Shown: positions 32,565-43,142, counted from the stretch's first letter. The stretch is 43,684 bases of DNA from Bacteroidaceae bacterium (GCA_016280855.1 JAEEHP010000049.1:1-43684), one strand, 5' to 3'. Made by a program: numbers and translations. Notes: generated by a model from the letters alone, not told the origin.

Positions 32565-35500
32565 TCATGTATTGATTTTCTTCTTGAGAAAGCGTCCGGT
32601 GTAGCTCTGTGCACAGTTGGCGACCTCCTCGGGAGTACCCGTGCAAACGACATTACCCCCATCAGCACCGCCTTCGGGACCGAGGTCGATGATGTGGTCG
32701 GCACGGCTGATGACGTCGAGGTTGTGCTCGATGACGACGATGGTGTGTCCGCGCTCGATGAGGGCATCGAAGGAGGCAAGCAGACGGCGTATGTCGTGGT
32801 AATGGAGACCGGTGGTGGGCTCGTCGAAGATGAAGAGCGTGGGCTCCTGTTTCTCCATGCCGATGTAGTAGGCGAGCTTAACGCGCTGGTTCTCACCACC
32901 CGATAGGGTTGAGGACGACTGTCCGAGCTTGATGTAGCCGAGGCCCACATCCTGCAGGGGGCGCAGGCGTCGCACGATCTTCTTCTCGCCATGCTCGGTG
33001 AAGAACTCCATGGCTTGGTTGACGGTCATGTTGAGGACGTCGTTGATGTTCTGCCCATGGAAGCGCACGTCGAGGACGTCGCTCTTGAAGCGTTGTCCGT
33101 GGCACGACTCACATTCGAGCACGAGGTCGGCCATGAACTGCATCTCGATGGTGACGGTGCCTTCGCCCTTACATTCCTCACAGCGTCCGCCTTCGGTGTT
33201 GAAGGAGAAATGGCTGGCGGTGAATCCCATCTGCTTGGACAGTGGCTGTTCAGCAAAGAGGCGGCGTATCTCATCGTAAGCTTTGACGTAGATGACGGGA
33301 TTGGAACGTGTGCTTCTGCCGATGGGGTTCTGATCAACGAACTCTACGGCCTTGATGGCACTGAGGTCTCCTTCGAGAGCCAGGAATTCTCCCGGGCGGT
33401 CGGCTACTTCGTCGAGCTGCCGCTTCATCGCCCTGTAGAACACATCACGCACCAGAGAGCTCTTGCCTGAACCAGAGACACCCGTGACGCAGGTCATGAC
33501 GTTCAAGGGGAACTTCACGTCGATGCCGCGGAGGTTGTTGGCACGGGCACCCTTAACTTCGATATAGCGGTTAAAGGCCCTCCCCCCGCCCTCCTTGTGA
33601 GGGAGGGAGTGGTCACCTACAGGGCTTGCATCTAAGCCAAAAAGCCATTGGAGGGTATGGGAGCGCTGGAGGGTTTCTTGGGAAACGGCCTTTGGGGGGA
33701 GGGACGACAAGTTACCTTCCCACACGACTTCTCCACCCAAACGTCCGGCTTCGGGGCCGATGTCGATGATGTAGTCGGCGGCACGGATGATGTCCTCGTC
33801 GTGCTCGACAACGATGACGGTATTGCCTAAATCTACCAACTGACGAAGGACACCGATGAGACGTTGGGTGTCGCGAGAATGAAGACCGATACTGGGTTCA
33901 TCGAGGATGTACATGGAACCGACGAGCGCCGAGCCGAGGGAGGTGGCAAGGTTGATGCGCTGGCTCTCGCCACCGGAGAGGCTGTTGGAACGTCGTCCGA
34001 GGGTGAGGTAACCGAGACCCACATCGAGCAAGAACTGCAGACGGCTCTCGATCTCCGTGAGGAGGCGCTTGGCGACCTGGTATTCGTGGGCGGTGAGGGT
34101 GGGTCCGGGTATACTCTCGTCGGTGAGGCTCTTCACCCATTTTATGAGTTCCGTGATAGGGAGATCGACGAGTTCCGTGATTGCCCGTCCGCCCACCTTG
34201 ACGTATGTGGCCTCGGGTTTCAGACGCGTGCCGTGACAGTCGGGACACTCGGTCTTGCCCGTGTAGCGAGCCAGCATGACGCGGTTCTGAATCTTGTAGC
34301 GTCCCTCGCGAAGGTAGTCAAAGAAGAGGTCGATGCACACATCGCCACGCTGCCAGCGTTCCTCGATAGAAAGCCCGGAATGGCGGCCGTGCCACAGGAG
34401 GTTTTTCTCCTCCTGCGTGAGTTCATAGTAAGGTTTGAAGATGGGGAAGCGTATGCGCTCGGCCTGACGGATGAACTCGGTTTTCCACTCGTTCATCTTC
34501 TCGCCCCGCCAGCATTGAACACACCCCTCGTAAACGCTCAGCGTAGAGTTGGGAATGACGAGGTGCGGGTCTATGCCTGTGACACTGCCCCACCCTTCAC
34601 AGGTCGGGCAGGCACCCATCGGTGAGTTGAAGGCAAAGAGCAGGTCGGAGGGTTCCTCGAAGCTCATGCCATCGGCTTCGAAGCGCGTGGAGAATACGTG
34701 TTCGATGCCCGCCGGCAGGAAACGAAGCATCATCTCGCCACCACCCTCGTAGAAAGCGGTCTCGGCAGAGTCCACGAGGCGTGAGACTACAGAGGCAGAC
34801 CCAGCCCCCCTCCCTGCTCCCCCTGTGAGGGGAAGAGCAGTCACCTCTGACTGTTCGGGGACTGAGAGGCGGTCGATGAGAAGACGGATAGCAGAATGTT
34901 GATTGGCAGGAGCATTTGCTCCCTCCCTCACAGGAAGGGCTGGGGGTGGGTCTTTTAGATAATCCTCAATGCGCCAAATGCCATTGGTATCTGCTCCCTC
35001 ACAACCTGGGAGAGCGGGGGTTGGATCTATCCATACCCTCGTATATCCTTCCTGAAGATAGGCCTTGAGTTGTTCCTCGAGGGTGCGCCCTTCGGTGAGA
35101 CGTATGGGACAGAGGACGAGGAAGCGTGTGCCCGGCGAATAAGAGAGCATGCATTGCACAACATCCTCGGTGGTGTGCTTACGGACTTCCTGCCCGCTGA
35201 TGGGGCTATAGGTGCGACCGATGCGCGCAAAGAGCAGACGCAGGTATTCGTAGATCTCCGTACTGGTGCCGACGGTTGAACGCGGATTGCGGGAGATGAC
35301 TTTCTGCTCGATGGCAATGGCGGGCGGAATGCCTGAGATGTAGTCACACTCGGGTTTGCTCATGCGTCCCAGGAACTGGCGGGCATAGGCATTCAGGCTC
35401 TCGACATAGCGACGCTGCCCTTCGGCATACAGCGTGTCGAAAGCCAGTGAGCTCTTTCCGGAGCCGCTCAAGCCCGTGATGACAACCAACTTGTTGCGAG

Positions 35501-35567
35501 GAATGTCGAGGGTGACATTCTTCAGGTTGTTGACACGAGCGTTCTGGATATGGATAGACTCACTCAT
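32565..35567 (-). CDS. uvrA: UvrABC excinuclease subunit A with in-frame palindromic repeat insertions
   Basis: This is the damage-recognition ATPase of nucleotide excision repair. Both ABC modules are complete: Walker [10 protein letters not shown] (32-40) and [13 protein letters not shown], signatures [12 protein letters not shown] and [12 protein letters not shown], and zinc modules CPTCEGWG...CPDCHG and CEECKGEG...CESCHG. The protein has 1000 residues, about 55-60 more than usual. The excess falls in four places encoded by palindromic elements: residues about 181-194, 205-222, 238-258 and 651-666. None hits a catalytic motif, so the enzyme is probably functional. It lies 1 base after the glycosidase gene and is likely transcribed from the same promoter. 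Confidence 0.97.
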   Translation of the reverse strand: MSESIHIQNARVNNLKNVTLDIPRNKLVVITGLSGSGKSSLAFDTLYAEGQRRYVESLNAYARQFLGRMSKPECDYISGIPPAIAIEQKVISRNPRSTVGTSTEIYEYLRLLFARIGRTYSPISGQEVRKHTTEDVVQCMLSYSPGTRFLVLCPIRLTEGRTLEEQLKAYLQEGYTRVWIDPTPALPGCEGADTNGIWRIEDYLKDPPPALPVREGANAPANQHSAIRLLIDRLSVPEQSEVTALPLTGGAGRGAGSASVVSRLVDSAETAFYEGGGEMMLRFLPAGIEHVFSTRFEADGMSFEEPSDLLFAFNSPMGACPTCEGWGSVTGIDPHLVIPNSTLSVYEGCVQCWRGEKMNEWKTEFIRQAERIRFPIFKPYYELTQEEKNLLWHGRHSGLSIEERWQRGDVCIDLFFDYLREGRYKIQNRVMLARYTGKTECPDCHGTRLKPEATYVKVGGRAITELVDLPITELIKWVKSLTDESIPGPTLTAHEYQVAKRLLTEIESRLQFLLDVGLGYLTLGRRSNSLSGGESQRINLATSLGSALVGSMYILDEPSIGLHSRDTQRLIGVLRQLVDLGNTVIVVEHDEDIIRAADYIIDIGPEAGRLGGEVVWEGNLSSLPPKAVSQETLQRSHTLQWLFGLDASPVGDHSLPHKEGGGRAFNRYIEVKGARANNLRGIDVKFPLNVMTCVTGVSGSGKSSLVRDVFYRAMKRQLDEVADRPGEFLALEGDLSAIKAVEFVDQNPIGRSTRSNPVIYVKAYDEIRRLFAEQPLSKQMGFTASHFSFNTEGGRCEECKGEGTVTIEMQFMADLVLECESCHGQRFKSDVLDVRFHGQNINDVLNMTVNQAMEFFTEHGEKKIVRRLRPLQDVGLGYIKLGQSSSTLSGGENQRVKLAYYIGMEKQEPTLFIFDEPTTGLHYHDIRRLLASFDALIERGHTIVVIEHNLDVISRADHIIDLGPEGGADGGNVVCTGTPEEVANCAQSYTGRFLKKKINT
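33571..33617 (-). repeat. Palindromic repeat element, copy C (in uvrA)
   Basis: In the coding direction it reads GGTGACCACTCCCTCCCTCA and then an AAGGAGGGCGGGGGGAGGG end with CTTTAA. It is translated as [15 protein letters not shown] (residues about 651-666), the same frame as copy B. Confidence 0.85.
34798..34845 (-). repeat. Palindromic repeat element, copy D (in uvrA)
   Basis: It has the B-like orientation in the coding direction (GGTGACTGCTCTTCCCCTCA ... GCTGGGTC). It is translated as [18 protein letters not shown], a frame one base different from copies B and C. Confidence 0.75.
34919..34956 (+). repeat. Palindromic repeat element, copy E (in uvrA)
   Basis: The plus strand reads CTCCCTCCCTCACAGGAAGG and ends GGGGGTGGGTCTTTT. 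In the uvrA direction it gives [12 protein letters not shown]. It forms an inverted pair with copy D. Confidence 0.85.
34992..35028 (+). repeat. Palindromic repeat element, copy F (in uvrA)
   Basis: A more diverged copy: plus strand GCTCCCTCACAACCTGGGAG then AGCGGGGGTTGGATC. In the uvrA direction it gives [12 protein letters not shown], the same frame as copy E. Confidence 0.75.
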
Positions 35568-35568
35568 G

Positions 35569-37071
35569 CTATAGCTTCACCGTTTTCTTTGCGCCCTTGC
35601 TCTCGTTCTGCATACGATCGAGTGCCGTGACGACGTAAGTCCACTTTTGCTTGCCGTTGTCGTAAGGCAGGTTGAGGAACGTGTTGGGGGTGATGGCCAG
35701 GATATGGTCGGTCTCTTCGAGTTTCACTTTCTCGCCTTTAGCAAAGCGATAGACGACATAGAAGTGCGCTTCGTCCAAAGGCTTCTTAGCTTTAGGCGCC
35801 TGCCAGAAGAGAACGTATCCGTCGCTGGTCCAGATGGGTTTGATGCGTCGCGGTTTGCCGGGTGCTTTCTTGTCAATCCACGGCATCACGGGCTGCAAGG
35901 CCGGTGTGCGATGGTAGATGGTGCGAAGCATCGTGCCATAGCCGCCACGGTCATCGGCCACGGCACGGGCATACCATTGGCACGAGCCATAGACGCCGGG
36001 CAAGCCACGTTGGAGAACCATCTTGGCATGCATCTGATGCTGCGAAGGATTGGCAGGATCGGGATGAGCCACGGTGCGATCAACATCCTGACCGATATAC
36101 AAAGGACGACTGGACGCATAGCGGCTCCACCAACGGATGAGCGTATCGTAGTCAGCGGCACGGTTGCCTATCTCCCAATAGATTTGCGGTATGTTGTAAT
36201 CAATCCACCCTTCGTTGATCCATTTCAACACATCGGCATATAGGTCGTCGTAGTTCTGCGTGCCGTTGGTTGCCGAGCCTTCAGCCCAGGAACGCTGGTT
36301 GCGGTAGATACCAAAGGGCGATACACCGAACTTCACCCAAGGCTTGACGGCATGGATGGTGTTATGGAGCTCGCGGATGAAGGTGTTGACATTCTCGCGC
36401 CGCCAGTCGCCACGATCCATGCCACGACCATAAGCGGCATAGGAAGCATCATCGGGGATGGGAACGCCGGCAACAGGATATGGGTAGAAATAGTCGTCGA
36501 TGTGGAAGCCGTCGATGTCATAACGCGCTACGATGTCAGCTGCGACCTGGCAGATGAAGGCGCGGTTCTCAGGACGGCCCGGGTCGAAGATCATGAGGTT
36601 GTCGTAGAGGAAACAGCGGTCGGGGTGCTGCACGGCATAGTGGGTCGTGGCCATCGCCGTAGTGCCCTTGGTCTTGGCACGATAGGGGTTGATCCAGGCG
36701 TGCAGTTCCATGCCACGTGCATGGCATTGCTCAACCATCCACTGGAGAGGATCCCAATAGGGCGAGGGCGGTGTGCCCTGCTGACCCGTCAGATAGCGGC
36801 TCCAAGGTTCGAGCTGACTGGCATAGAGCGCATCGCCTTCGACGCGACACTGGAAGAGGATAGCATTGATGCCATCGGCCTGCAACGCATTGAGCTCACG
36901 CGTCAGCTCGGCTTGCATGGCATCGCGGCCGATGCCCTGCCATTGACCGTTGACAGCCTGAATCCAAGCACCACGAAATTCACGTTTGGGGTTCTTCGCT
37001 ACCTGAGCAGCTATCGTGCCTGACAGCAAGCAGGCAACGATGAGGAGAAACAGAGATTTGTACTTTTGCAT
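35569..37071 (-). CDS. GH10-like exported glycosidase (DUF187 / GHL10 family)
   Basis: A family-10-like glycosylhydrolase (PF02638, as in YngK) with a signal peptide ([20 protein letters not shown], ending AAQ). Barrel motifs are [28 protein letters not shown], the acidic [23 protein letters not shown] and [13 protein letters not shown]-terminal fibronectin-like domain (about 410-500) follows. The frame is open to a TTG at 37098, but a perfect promoter overlaps that codon, so the ATG at 37071 is the start (500 residues). It heads the operon with uvrA, one base upstream, an unlikely functional pair. Confidence 0.88.
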   Translation of the reverse strand: MQKYKSLFLLIVACLLSGTIAAQVAKNPKREFRGAWIQAVNGQWQGIGRDAMQAELTRELNALQADGINAILFQCRVEGDALYASQLEPWSRYLTGQQGTPPSPYWDPLQWMVEQCHARGMELHAWINPYRAKTKGTTAMATTHYAVQHPDRCFLYDNLMIFDPGRPENRAFICQVAADIVARYDIDGFHIDDYFYPYPVAGVPIPDDASYAAYGRGMDRGDWRRENVNTFIRELHNTIHAVKPWVKFGVSPFGIYRNQRSWAEGSATNGTQNYDDLYADVLKWINEGWIDYNIPQIYWEIGNRAADYDTLIRWWSRYASSRPLYIGQDVDRTVAHPDPANPSQHQMHAKMVLQRGLPGVYGSCQWYARAVADDRGGYGTMLRTIYHRTPALQPVMPWIDKKAPGKPRRIKPIWTSDGYVLFWQAPKAKKPLDEAHFYVVYRFAKGEKVKLEETDHILAITPNTFLNLPYDNGKQKWTYVVTALDRMQNESKGAKKTVKL

Positions 37072-37095
37072 AGTGGAAAAATTGTTTTTCGACTG

Positions 37096-37127
37096 CAAAA
37101 GTAATAAAAGAAGAACGGTTAACCAAA
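37096..37127 (-). promoter_or_regulatory. Promoter of the glycosidase-uvrA operon
   Basis: The minus strand reads TTTG (37127-37124), 20 bp, then TACTTTTG (37103-37096), a full consensus match 24 bases before the ATG. Confidence 0.8.
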
Positions 37128-37182
37128 GAAATACCGAAAAACTTACTTTACACCTTTATAATTATACGCACGCGAGGCTTTT

Positions 37183-38172
37183 TCATGCCCTTGCGAAGGA
37201 CTCGAGGAGCCGGAAAGCATCGCCATCAAGGGCCTGAACATCGAAATCGGCTTCCACCGCCGGCACGAGGCACGACATGCCTTTGTGCAGTTCAACGGTA
37301 TTGCCCGAAGCTGTGCGGATCACTCCCCTGCCCGACAGGCACGACAGCGTGACGAAGCTGTCCTCGGCAAGGAGGTTGCGGCGGAGCTGCGTTGACGTCG
37401 AAAGCACACTGACAACGAAATAACGACAATCGACGATGCGCACAGCACCTTCGTCAACCGGCGAGTAGGCCGTGCGGTAGTTAGCATAGACGTTGAAGTC
37501 TATGGCATCCAGCGCCTCATCGGTATGCAACTGGCGCGGCTTGCCGTCGAGCCCCAGACGATGGTAGTCAAAGAGACGATAGGTGACATCTGAGCTCTGC
37601 TGAATCTCGCACAGGAGAATGCCGCTGCAGATGGCATGGACACGTCCGGCTGGAATGAAGAACACATCGCCGGGATGCACCTCATGACGGGCGAGGACAT
37701 CCACGATCGAGCCATCGGCCACACGACGCCGGTATTCCTTGCGCGTAATCTTCTCCTTGAAGCCAGCCAGCAGCGTAGCCCCGGGCTCCGCATCCATGAC
37801 ATACCACATCTCGGTCTTACCCAACTTGTTATGTCGTTCCTTGGCCAAGGCGTCGTTGGGATGCACCTGAATGGAAAGGTCGTCCTGCGCATCAATGAAC
37901 TTCACGAGCAGAGGGAACGAACGGCCGTCGGCCTCGAAGATATGACGTCCCATGAGCGAAGGACCATAGCGTCCCACCAGCTCATTGAGCGTCTTGCCGG
38001 CCAGAGGGCCTTCGGCCACTACGGACTGACTCGTCGGCACGTCGCTGATCTCCCAGCTCTCGCCCAGACGGCGGTTGTCGAGGGGAAGACCTTTGAGCAC
38101 TTGAAGCTTGTGACCACCCCACACCAGTTCATGCAGGTTAGGTTGAAACGTAAGAGGATAAAGCGATTCCAT
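37183..38172 (-). CDS. manA: Mannose-6-phosphate isomerase, type I
   Basis: This zinc enzyme interconverts fructose-6-P and mannose-6-P. Zinc-site segments are LSIQVHPND, KTEMWYVMD and the cupin segment IPAGRVHAICSG with its His. The N-terminal pattern PNLHELVWGG and GESWEIS is typical. The 329-residue length fits the short bacterial form. It is divergent from gmd, with the promoter regions shared in a 188-bp gap, and together they supply GDP-mannose-derived sugars. Confidence 0.95.
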   Translation of the reverse strand: MESLYPLTFQPNLHELVWGGHKLQVLKGLPLDNRRLGESWEISDVPTSQSVVAEGPLAGKTLNELVGRYGPSLMGRHIFEADGRSFPLLVKFIDAQDDLSIQVHPNDALAKERHNKLGKTEMWYVMDAEPGATLLAGFKEKITRKEYRRRVADGSIVDVLARHEVHPGDVFFIPAGRVHAICSGILLCEIQQSSDVTYRLFDYHRLGLDGKPRQLHTDEALDAIDFNVYANYRTAYSPVDEGAVRIVDCRYFVVSVLSTSTQLRRNLLAEDSFVTLSCLSGRGVIRTASGNTVELHKGMSCLVPAVEADFDVQALDGDAFRLLESFARA

Positions 38173-38197
38173 AATGTCTGTTTATTGTTTTCGGCAG

Positions 38198-38205
38198 CAA
38201 AAGTA
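38198..38205 (-). promoter_or_regulatory. -7 box of manA
   Basis: The minus strand reads TACTTTTG, matching TAnnTTTG, 26 bases before the ATG. No clear -33 box. Confidence 0.5.
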
Positions 38206-38322
38206 CTCCTTTTTGCAGAGAAATAGCGCCTCTTTTTATGCAAAAAATGTCACATTCTCGGCAAAGACGCACTTTTTGCATCTTTTTTTGGCATTTCATA
38301 TCATTATTAGGTCAGAAAACGT

Positions 38323-38330
38323 TATCTTTG
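38323..38330 (+). promoter_or_regulatory. -7 box of gmd-fcl
   Basis: TATCTTTG fits TAnnTTTG, 31 bases before the gmd ATG. It lies within a longer open frame, which rules out an upstream start. Confidence 0.55.
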
Positions 38331-38360
38331 CACCCTCATTCAACAACGCATCACATACCA

Positions 38361-39479
38361 ATGGCCCATATTGCTCTTATCACAGGTGTCACAGGACAGG
38401 ACGGTTCGTTCCTATCCGAATTTCTGCTGGACAAAGGCTACGAAGTTCATGGCATCATCCGCCGCTCGAGCGTGGATTTCCGCGAACGCATCGTTCATCT
38501 CGAGGGGCGTCCCCATTTTCATCTTCATTACGGTGACATCACCGACTCGATGTCTGTGTTGCAAATCATCGGCAAGGTTCGCCCCACCGAAATCTACAAC
38601 CTGGCTGCTCAAAGCCATGTGCAGGTGAGTTTTGACGCTCCGGAATATACCGCCAACGCAGATGCTACGGGCGTGCTGCGCATCCTTGAAGCCGTGCGCC
38701 AAAGTGGCCTCACCGACACCTGTCGCATCTATCAGGCTTCGACCTCCGAGCTCTACGGCAAAGTGGAGCAGGTGCCTCAGAACGAAGAGACACCCTTCCA
38801 CCCTTACAGCCCTTACGCCGTGGCCAAGCTCTATGGTTATTGGATCGTGCGTGAATATCGTGAAGCATACGGCATGTACTGCTGCTCGGGCATCCTCTTC
38901 AACCACGAGAGCGAACGACGTGGCGAGACCTTCGTGACACGTAAGATCACACTGGCCGCAGCCCGCATCGCTCAGGGTAAGCAGGAGTGCCTGTACCTGG
39001 GCAACCTGTCGTCGCTACGCGACTGGGGTTATGCACGTGATTACGTGGAATGTATGTGGCTCATCCTGCAACAGCCCAAACCCGAAGACTTCGTCGTGGC
39101 AACAGGCGAACAGCACAGCGTGCGCGAGTTCTGTCAGCTGGCGTTCAGACATGCCGGCATCGAGTTGGAATTTCGCGGCGAAGGAGCCGACGAGGAAGGT
39201 GTATGTGTGGCAGTTAGCGGACAGGCAGCAAAGACACTTATCGGTAAGACGCTCGTCAAAGTGAGCCCAGACTTCTACCGCCCCACCGATGTCGTCAACT
39301 TATGGGGCGATCCAACAAAAGCAAAGAAGGTGCTCGGATGGAATCCACAACGGACCACGTTCGAAGAACTCATCCGCATCATGGTAGAACACGATATGGC
39401 CAAGGTGGCAGGCGACGAAGCGGCAGCACACGTGCGAACCAACCTGGCAGAATATCTCGAAAAAGGAATCGTTAAATAA
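38361..39479 (+). CDS. gmd: GDP-mannose 4,6-dehydratase
   Basis: First step of GDP-L-fucose synthesis: GDP-mannose to GDP-4-keto-6-deoxymannose. It is an extended SDR enzyme with the NADP-binding [20 protein letters not shown] and RRSS, the catalytic Ser/Thr in STSELYG, and Tyr/Lys in [31 protein letters not shown] and [17 protein letters not shown] are family signatures. The ATG at 38361 gives the standard N-terminus (372 residues). Its stop shares a base with the fcl ATG (TAATG). Confidence 0.97.
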   Translation: MAHIALITGVTGQDGSFLSEFLLDKGYEVHGIIRRSSVDFRERIVHLEGRPHFHLHYGDITDSMSVLQIIGKVRPTEIYNLAAQSHVQVSFDAPEYTANADATGVLRILEAVRQSGLTDTCRIYQASTSELYGKVEQVPQNEETPFHPYSPYAVAKLYGYWIVREYREAYGMYCCSGILFNHESERRGETFVTRKITLAAARIAQGKQECLYLGNLSSLRDWGYARDYVECMWLILQQPKPEDFVVATGEQHSVREFCQLAFRHAGIELEFRGEGADEEGVCVAVSGQAAKTLIGKTLVKVSPDFYRPTDVVNLWGDPTKAKKVLGWNPQRTTFEELIRIMVEHDMAKVAGDEAAAHVRTNLAEYLEKGIVK

Positions 39480-40468
39480 TGAACAAGAACGCAAAGATAT
39501 ACGTTGCCGGTCATCGCGGACTCGTAGGTTCCGCCATCTGGAACAACCTCATCGCCCGCGGTTTCACTAACCTCGTGGGACGTACCCATGCCGAGCTCGA
39601 CCTAATGGACGGTGCTGCCGTGAAGGCTTTCTTCGACAGCGAACGTCCTGATGCTGTGGTACTTGCTGCGGCCCATGTGGGCGGCATCATGGCTAATCTG
39701 CACGACCGTGCCGATTTCATCTTCCAGAACCTACAAATCCAGCAAAACGTGATCGGCGAAGCCTGGCGCCATGGCGTGCAACGCCTGCTGTTTCTCGGTA
39801 GCACATGCATCTACCCCCGTGAAGCCCCACAGCCTATGCGCGAGGACTGCCTCCTCACCTCCCCTCTCGAATACACCAACGAGCCTTACGCCATCGCGAA
39901 AATCGCAGGCCTGAAGCTCTGCGAAAGCCTGAACCTGCAATACGGTACCAATTACATTGCCGTCATGCCTACGAATCTCTATGGTCCCGGCGACAACTTC
40001 GACCTAGAGAAGTCACACGTCCTGCCTGCCATGATACGCAAGTTTCATGATGCAAAGGTCTCTGGTGCTGACCACGTTACGCTCTGGGGAACAGGCAATC
40101 CCCTACGCGAATTCCTATGGAGCGAGGACATGGCAGATGCCAGTGTACACGTGCTGCTCAACGTAGATTTCAAAGATACATACAATGATGCCGCAGTCAA
40201 TGCCGACGGCATCCGCGAGATACGCAACTGCCACATCAACGTCGGCACAGGCATCGAGCATACCATCCGTGAAGTGGCAGAAAAAGTAAAGGCCGCAGTT
40301 GGCTTCCAAGGTACCATCGTATGGGACACGACGAAACCCGACGGCACGCCCCGCAAACTCACCGATGTCACCAAGCTCCATCAACTGGGCTGGCACCACA
40401 CCGTAGAGCTCGACGAAGGCATCCAAAGGCTCTACCAATGGTTCCTCGAGCACCCAGAACATCGCTAA
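39479..40468 (+). CDS. fcl: GDP-L-fucose synthase
   Basis: An SDR epimerase/reductase that finishes GDP-L-fucose. It has the nucleotide-binding VAGHRGLVGSAIWNNL, the catalytic Ser in GSTCIYP, YxxxK in YAIAKIAGLK, and YGPGDNFDLEKSHVLPAMI typical of Fcl. The length of 329 residues is normal. It is translationally coupled to gmd. In Bacteroidales the product feeds capsule and O-glycan fucosylation. Confidence 0.97.
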   Translation: MNKNAKIYVAGHRGLVGSAIWNNLIARGFTNLVGRTHAELDLMDGAAVKAFFDSERPDAVVLAAAHVGGIMANLHDRADFIFQNLQIQQNVIGEAWRHGVQRLLFLGSTCIYPREAPQPMREDCLLTSPLEYTNEPYAIAKIAGLKLCESLNLQYGTNYIAVMPTNLYGPGDNFDLEKSHVLPAMIRKFHDAKVSGADHVTLWGTGNPLREFLWSEDMADASVHVLLNVDFKDTYNDAAVNADGIREIRNCHINVGTGIEHTIREVAEKVKAAVGFQGTIVWDTTKPDGTPRKLTDVTKLHQLGWHHTVELDEGIQRLYQWFLEHPEHR

Positions 40469-40500
40469 CCCGTTAAATAAACCTAAAATTAGTTCTCATT

Positions 40501-40532
40501 TTTGGTTAAAAGCCGCTTTGTCATTAGCTTTG
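40501..40532 (+). promoter_or_regulatory. Promoter of the outer-membrane barrel gene
   Basis: TTTG (40501-40504) and TAGCTTTG (40525-40532) are 20 bp apart, a full consensus match, 32 bases before the ATG at 40565. Confidence 0.8.
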
Positions 40533-40564
40533 CATAAAAATAGTTAACCACACATAAAAAAAGT

Positions 40565-41083
40565 ATGATTATGTACAAGAAGATTATCATGGGCTGTCTG
40601 ATGGCCCTCTGCGCGCTCAGCGCCAACGCCCAATTCGAAGCCGGCAAGTTCTATACGAACCTTTCCACGACCGGCCTGGGTCTTTCCTACAGCAAGAACG
40701 ACAAGCTTCGTTTCGACGTCGGTGCCACTGCCGGTATCTTCGTTGCCAACGATTGGTTGATTTTTGCGCAAGCCGACTACAACCACAAGCGCTTGATGTA
40801 CTCCCGCCTCGGCAATCGTAAGGTGCATCAGGACGAAGTGCTCTTAGGTATTGGCGGACGCTACTACATCGAACAGAACGGTATTTACCTCAGCCTCGCC
40901 GCTCAGTACTGCCACCATGAACAATCCAACGACAATCTCTTCTTCACACCCGAGATTGGCTATGCCTTCTTCATCAACCAGTACCTCACCATCGAGCCGG
41001 CCGTCTATTATCAGATGTCAGTGAACAACTTCGCTGATGCCAGCACCGTGGGCCTCAAGCTCGGCGTGGGCTTCTACTTCTAA
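40565..41083 (+). CDS. Small outer-membrane beta-barrel protein
   Basis: A signal peptide (ending ALSANAQF) is followed by a 150-residue barrel: alternating strands such as LRFDVGATAGIFVANDWLIF, EVLLGIGGRYYIEQNGIYLS and a terminal VGLKLGVGFYF. It resembles OmpW/OprF-N-type eight-stranded barrels. Substrate or role is not evident. Met codons at 40565 and 40571 are both possible starts. The gene lies alone behind its own promoter, followed 36 bases later by the NagB-like fusion gene. Confidence 0.8.
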   Translation: MIMYKKIIMGCLMALCALSANAQFEAGKFYTNLSTTGLGLSYSKNDKLRFDVGATAGIFVANDWLIFAQADYNHKRLMYSRLGNRKVHQDEVLLGIGGRYYIEQNGIYLSLAAQYCHHEQSNDNLFFTPEIGYAFFINQYLTIEPAVYYQMSVNNFADASTVGLKLGVGFYF

Positions 41084-41119
41084 CCTATCTCCTCATCAAC
41101 TTACCAACTAACTTATCTT

Positions 41120-43111
41120 ATGAAAACTAACCTCAGTTCACAAATCACGTTGGATCGCGTGTCACCACGTTACTACCGTCCGGGAGGCAACATTGAACGG
41201 TCCGTGCTCACACGCTTCGAAAAGCTACCCACGGACATCTATGCCTCTGCTGAAGAAGGAGCTTTGGAGGTGGCTTTGAAGATTGCTGCCACCATACGTC
41301 AACGTCAACGCGAGATCCGAGCTTGTACCATGGCTTTTTCGGGAGGCGCGACCCTCACGGAAGTCTTCAACCAGCTCATCCGTATGCACAAGGAAGAGGG
41401 GCTGAGCTTCCAGAATGTTGTCGTCTTCGTCACCTATGAATACTACCCCCTGCCTGCTGATTCCGTGCAGTCGAATCTCAAGATGTTGAAGGAACAGTTC
41501 TTCGACCATCTCGATATCCCATCCCAGAACATCTACCCGCTCGACGGCACGACACCCCAGGAGAGGGTGACGGAGCATTGCATGGCCTACGAGAAGATGA
41601 TCGAACAGATGGGCGGCATCGACATCGCGCTGCTCGGCATCGGACGTATGGGCAACATCGCGCTGAACGTCACGGGTTCCCAGCGCAACAGCCACACCCG
41701 TCTCGTGCTGCTTGATCCTACGAGCCGTGCTGAAGCCGTCAAGGTGTTCGGCTCTGAGCAGAACGTTCCCGTCTGTGCCATCACTATGGGCGTTTCCACG
41801 ATTCGTCAGGCTCGCAAGATTTTCCTCCTGGCATGGGGCGAAGAAAAAGCAGAGGTCATCAAGAACGCCATCGAAGGAGAAATCACGGATGCACAAAGCG
41901 CTACCTTCCTGCAGATGCACAACAACACGCAAGTGGTTCTCGACCTCTCGGCAGCTGCCAACCTCACACGTATTCGCCGTCCGTGGCTCGTCACCTCATG
42001 CGACTGGGACGACAAGCTCATCCGATCAGCTATCGTATGGCTGTGCCAAAAGACAGGCAAGCCCATCCTCAAGCTCACCAACAAGGATTACAACGAATAT
42101 GGACTCGGCGAACTCCTGGCGCTGTACGGCTCGGCTTACGAGGTGAACATCAAGATCTTCAACGACCTGCAGCACACCATCACAGGATGGCCTGGCGGAA
42201 AGCCTAATGCCGACGACTCCAACCGTCCGGAAAGAGCCAAGCCAGCTCAGAAACGCATCATCATCTTCTCACCCCACCCCGATGACGATGTCATCTCGAT
42301 GGGCGGCACACTCCAGCGCCTCGTTAAACAAAAGCATGAAGTTCATGTGGCTTACGAGACCAGCGGCAACATCGCCGTCGGCGACGAGGAAGTCTTCCGT
42401 TTCATGCATTTCGTACGCGGCTTCAACAAACTCTTCGACGAGGGCAAGAACGAGGTTATCAACGCACGTTATAAGGAATTCACCGATTTCATCAACAAGA
42501 AGAAACCCGAGGACTTTGACACACGTGACATCCTCGAAGTGAAAGGTCTGATCCGTCGTGGCGAGGCACGCATCGCATCGCTCTACAGCGGCATACCTCT
42601 CGAGCGCGTACATTTCCTCAACCTGCCGTTCTACGAGACAGGTAAGATCCAGAAGAACCCCATCAGCGAGGCTGACGTTGACATCGTGCTGAACCTGCTG
42701 CGTGAGGTTAAGCCCCACCAGATCTTCGTCGCCGGTGACCTTGCCGACCCCCACGGCACACACCGCGTCTGCACGGATGCCGTCCTCGCTGCCATCGATC
42801 TTGAGAAGGAAGCCGGAGCCGAGTGGCTCAAGAACTGCCGCATCTGGATGTATCGCGGCGCATGGGCTGAATGGGAGATCGAGCATATCGAGATGGCCGT
42901 ACCCATCAGCCCTGAAGAGCTCAGAGCGAAACGCAATGCCATCCTCAAGCATCAGAGCCAGATGGAAAGCGCACCCTTCCTCGGGAATGACGAACGACTG
43001 TTCTGGCAACGTGCTGAAGACCGCAACCACGCCACGGCAGAGCTCTACAACCGTCTCGGCTTGGCGGCTTACGAGGCCATGGAAGCCTTCGTGCAATATC
43101 ATCCTCTTTAA
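41120..43111 (+). CDS. NagB-like / PIG-L deacetylase fusion protein
   Basis: It is similar in length (663 residues) and layout to the protein annotated as glucosamine-6-phosphate deaminase-like BT_0258 of Bacteroides. The N-terminal half (about 25-290) is an isomerase-like domain: AFSGGATLTEVFNQL and IDIALLGIGRMGNIALN, where true NagB has a GxGxDGHIAFN pattern, so catalytic residues may be altered. The C-terminal half (about 375-640) is a PIG-L/LmbE zinc deacetylase with SPHPDDDVISMGG and DPHGTHRVC. Amino-sugar deacetylation followed by isomerisation is a reasonable guess. Confidence 0.85.
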   Translation: MKTNLSSQITLDRVSPRYYRPGGNIERSVLTRFEKLPTDIYASAEEGALEVALKIAATIRQRQREIRACTMAFSGGATLTEVFNQLIRMHKEEGLSFQNVVVFVTYEYYPLPADSVQSNLKMLKEQFFDHLDIPSQNIYPLDGTTPQERVTEHCMAYEKMIEQMGGIDIALLGIGRMGNIALNVTGSQRNSHTRLVLLDPTSRAEAVKVFGSEQNVPVCAITMGVSTIRQARKIFLLAWGEEKAEVIKNAIEGEITDAQSATFLQMHNNTQVVLDLSAAANLTRIRRPWLVTSCDWDDKLIRSAIVWLCQKTGKPILKLTNKDYNEYGLGELLALYGSAYEVNIKIFNDLQHTITGWPGGKPNADDSNRPERAKPAQKRIIIFSPHPDDDVISMGGTLQRLVKQKHEVHVAYETSGNIAVGDEEVFRFMHFVRGFNKLFDEGKNEVINARYKEFTDFINKKKPEDFDTRDILEVKGLIRRGEARIASLYSGIPLERVHFLNLPFYETGKIQKNPISEADVDIVLNLLREVKPHQIFVAGDLADPHGTHRVCTDAVLAAIDLEKEAGAEWLKNCRIWMYRGAWAEWEIEHIEMAVPISPEELRAKRNAILKHQSQMESAPFLGNDERLFWQRAEDRNHATAELYNRLGLAAYEAMEAFVQYHPL

Positions 43112-43142
43112 TCGAGAATCCATCTTTTATCTCCTTTATTAT

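Noticed and set aside
38238..38360. Upstream start for gmd.
   Set aside because: The TATCTTTG box at 38323 lies inside this extension, and the canonical N-terminus starts at 38361.
42269..43123. A 284-residue minus-strand open frame opposite the PIG-L domain.
   Set aside because: It is antisense to a clear deacetylase domain and has no recognisable motif.
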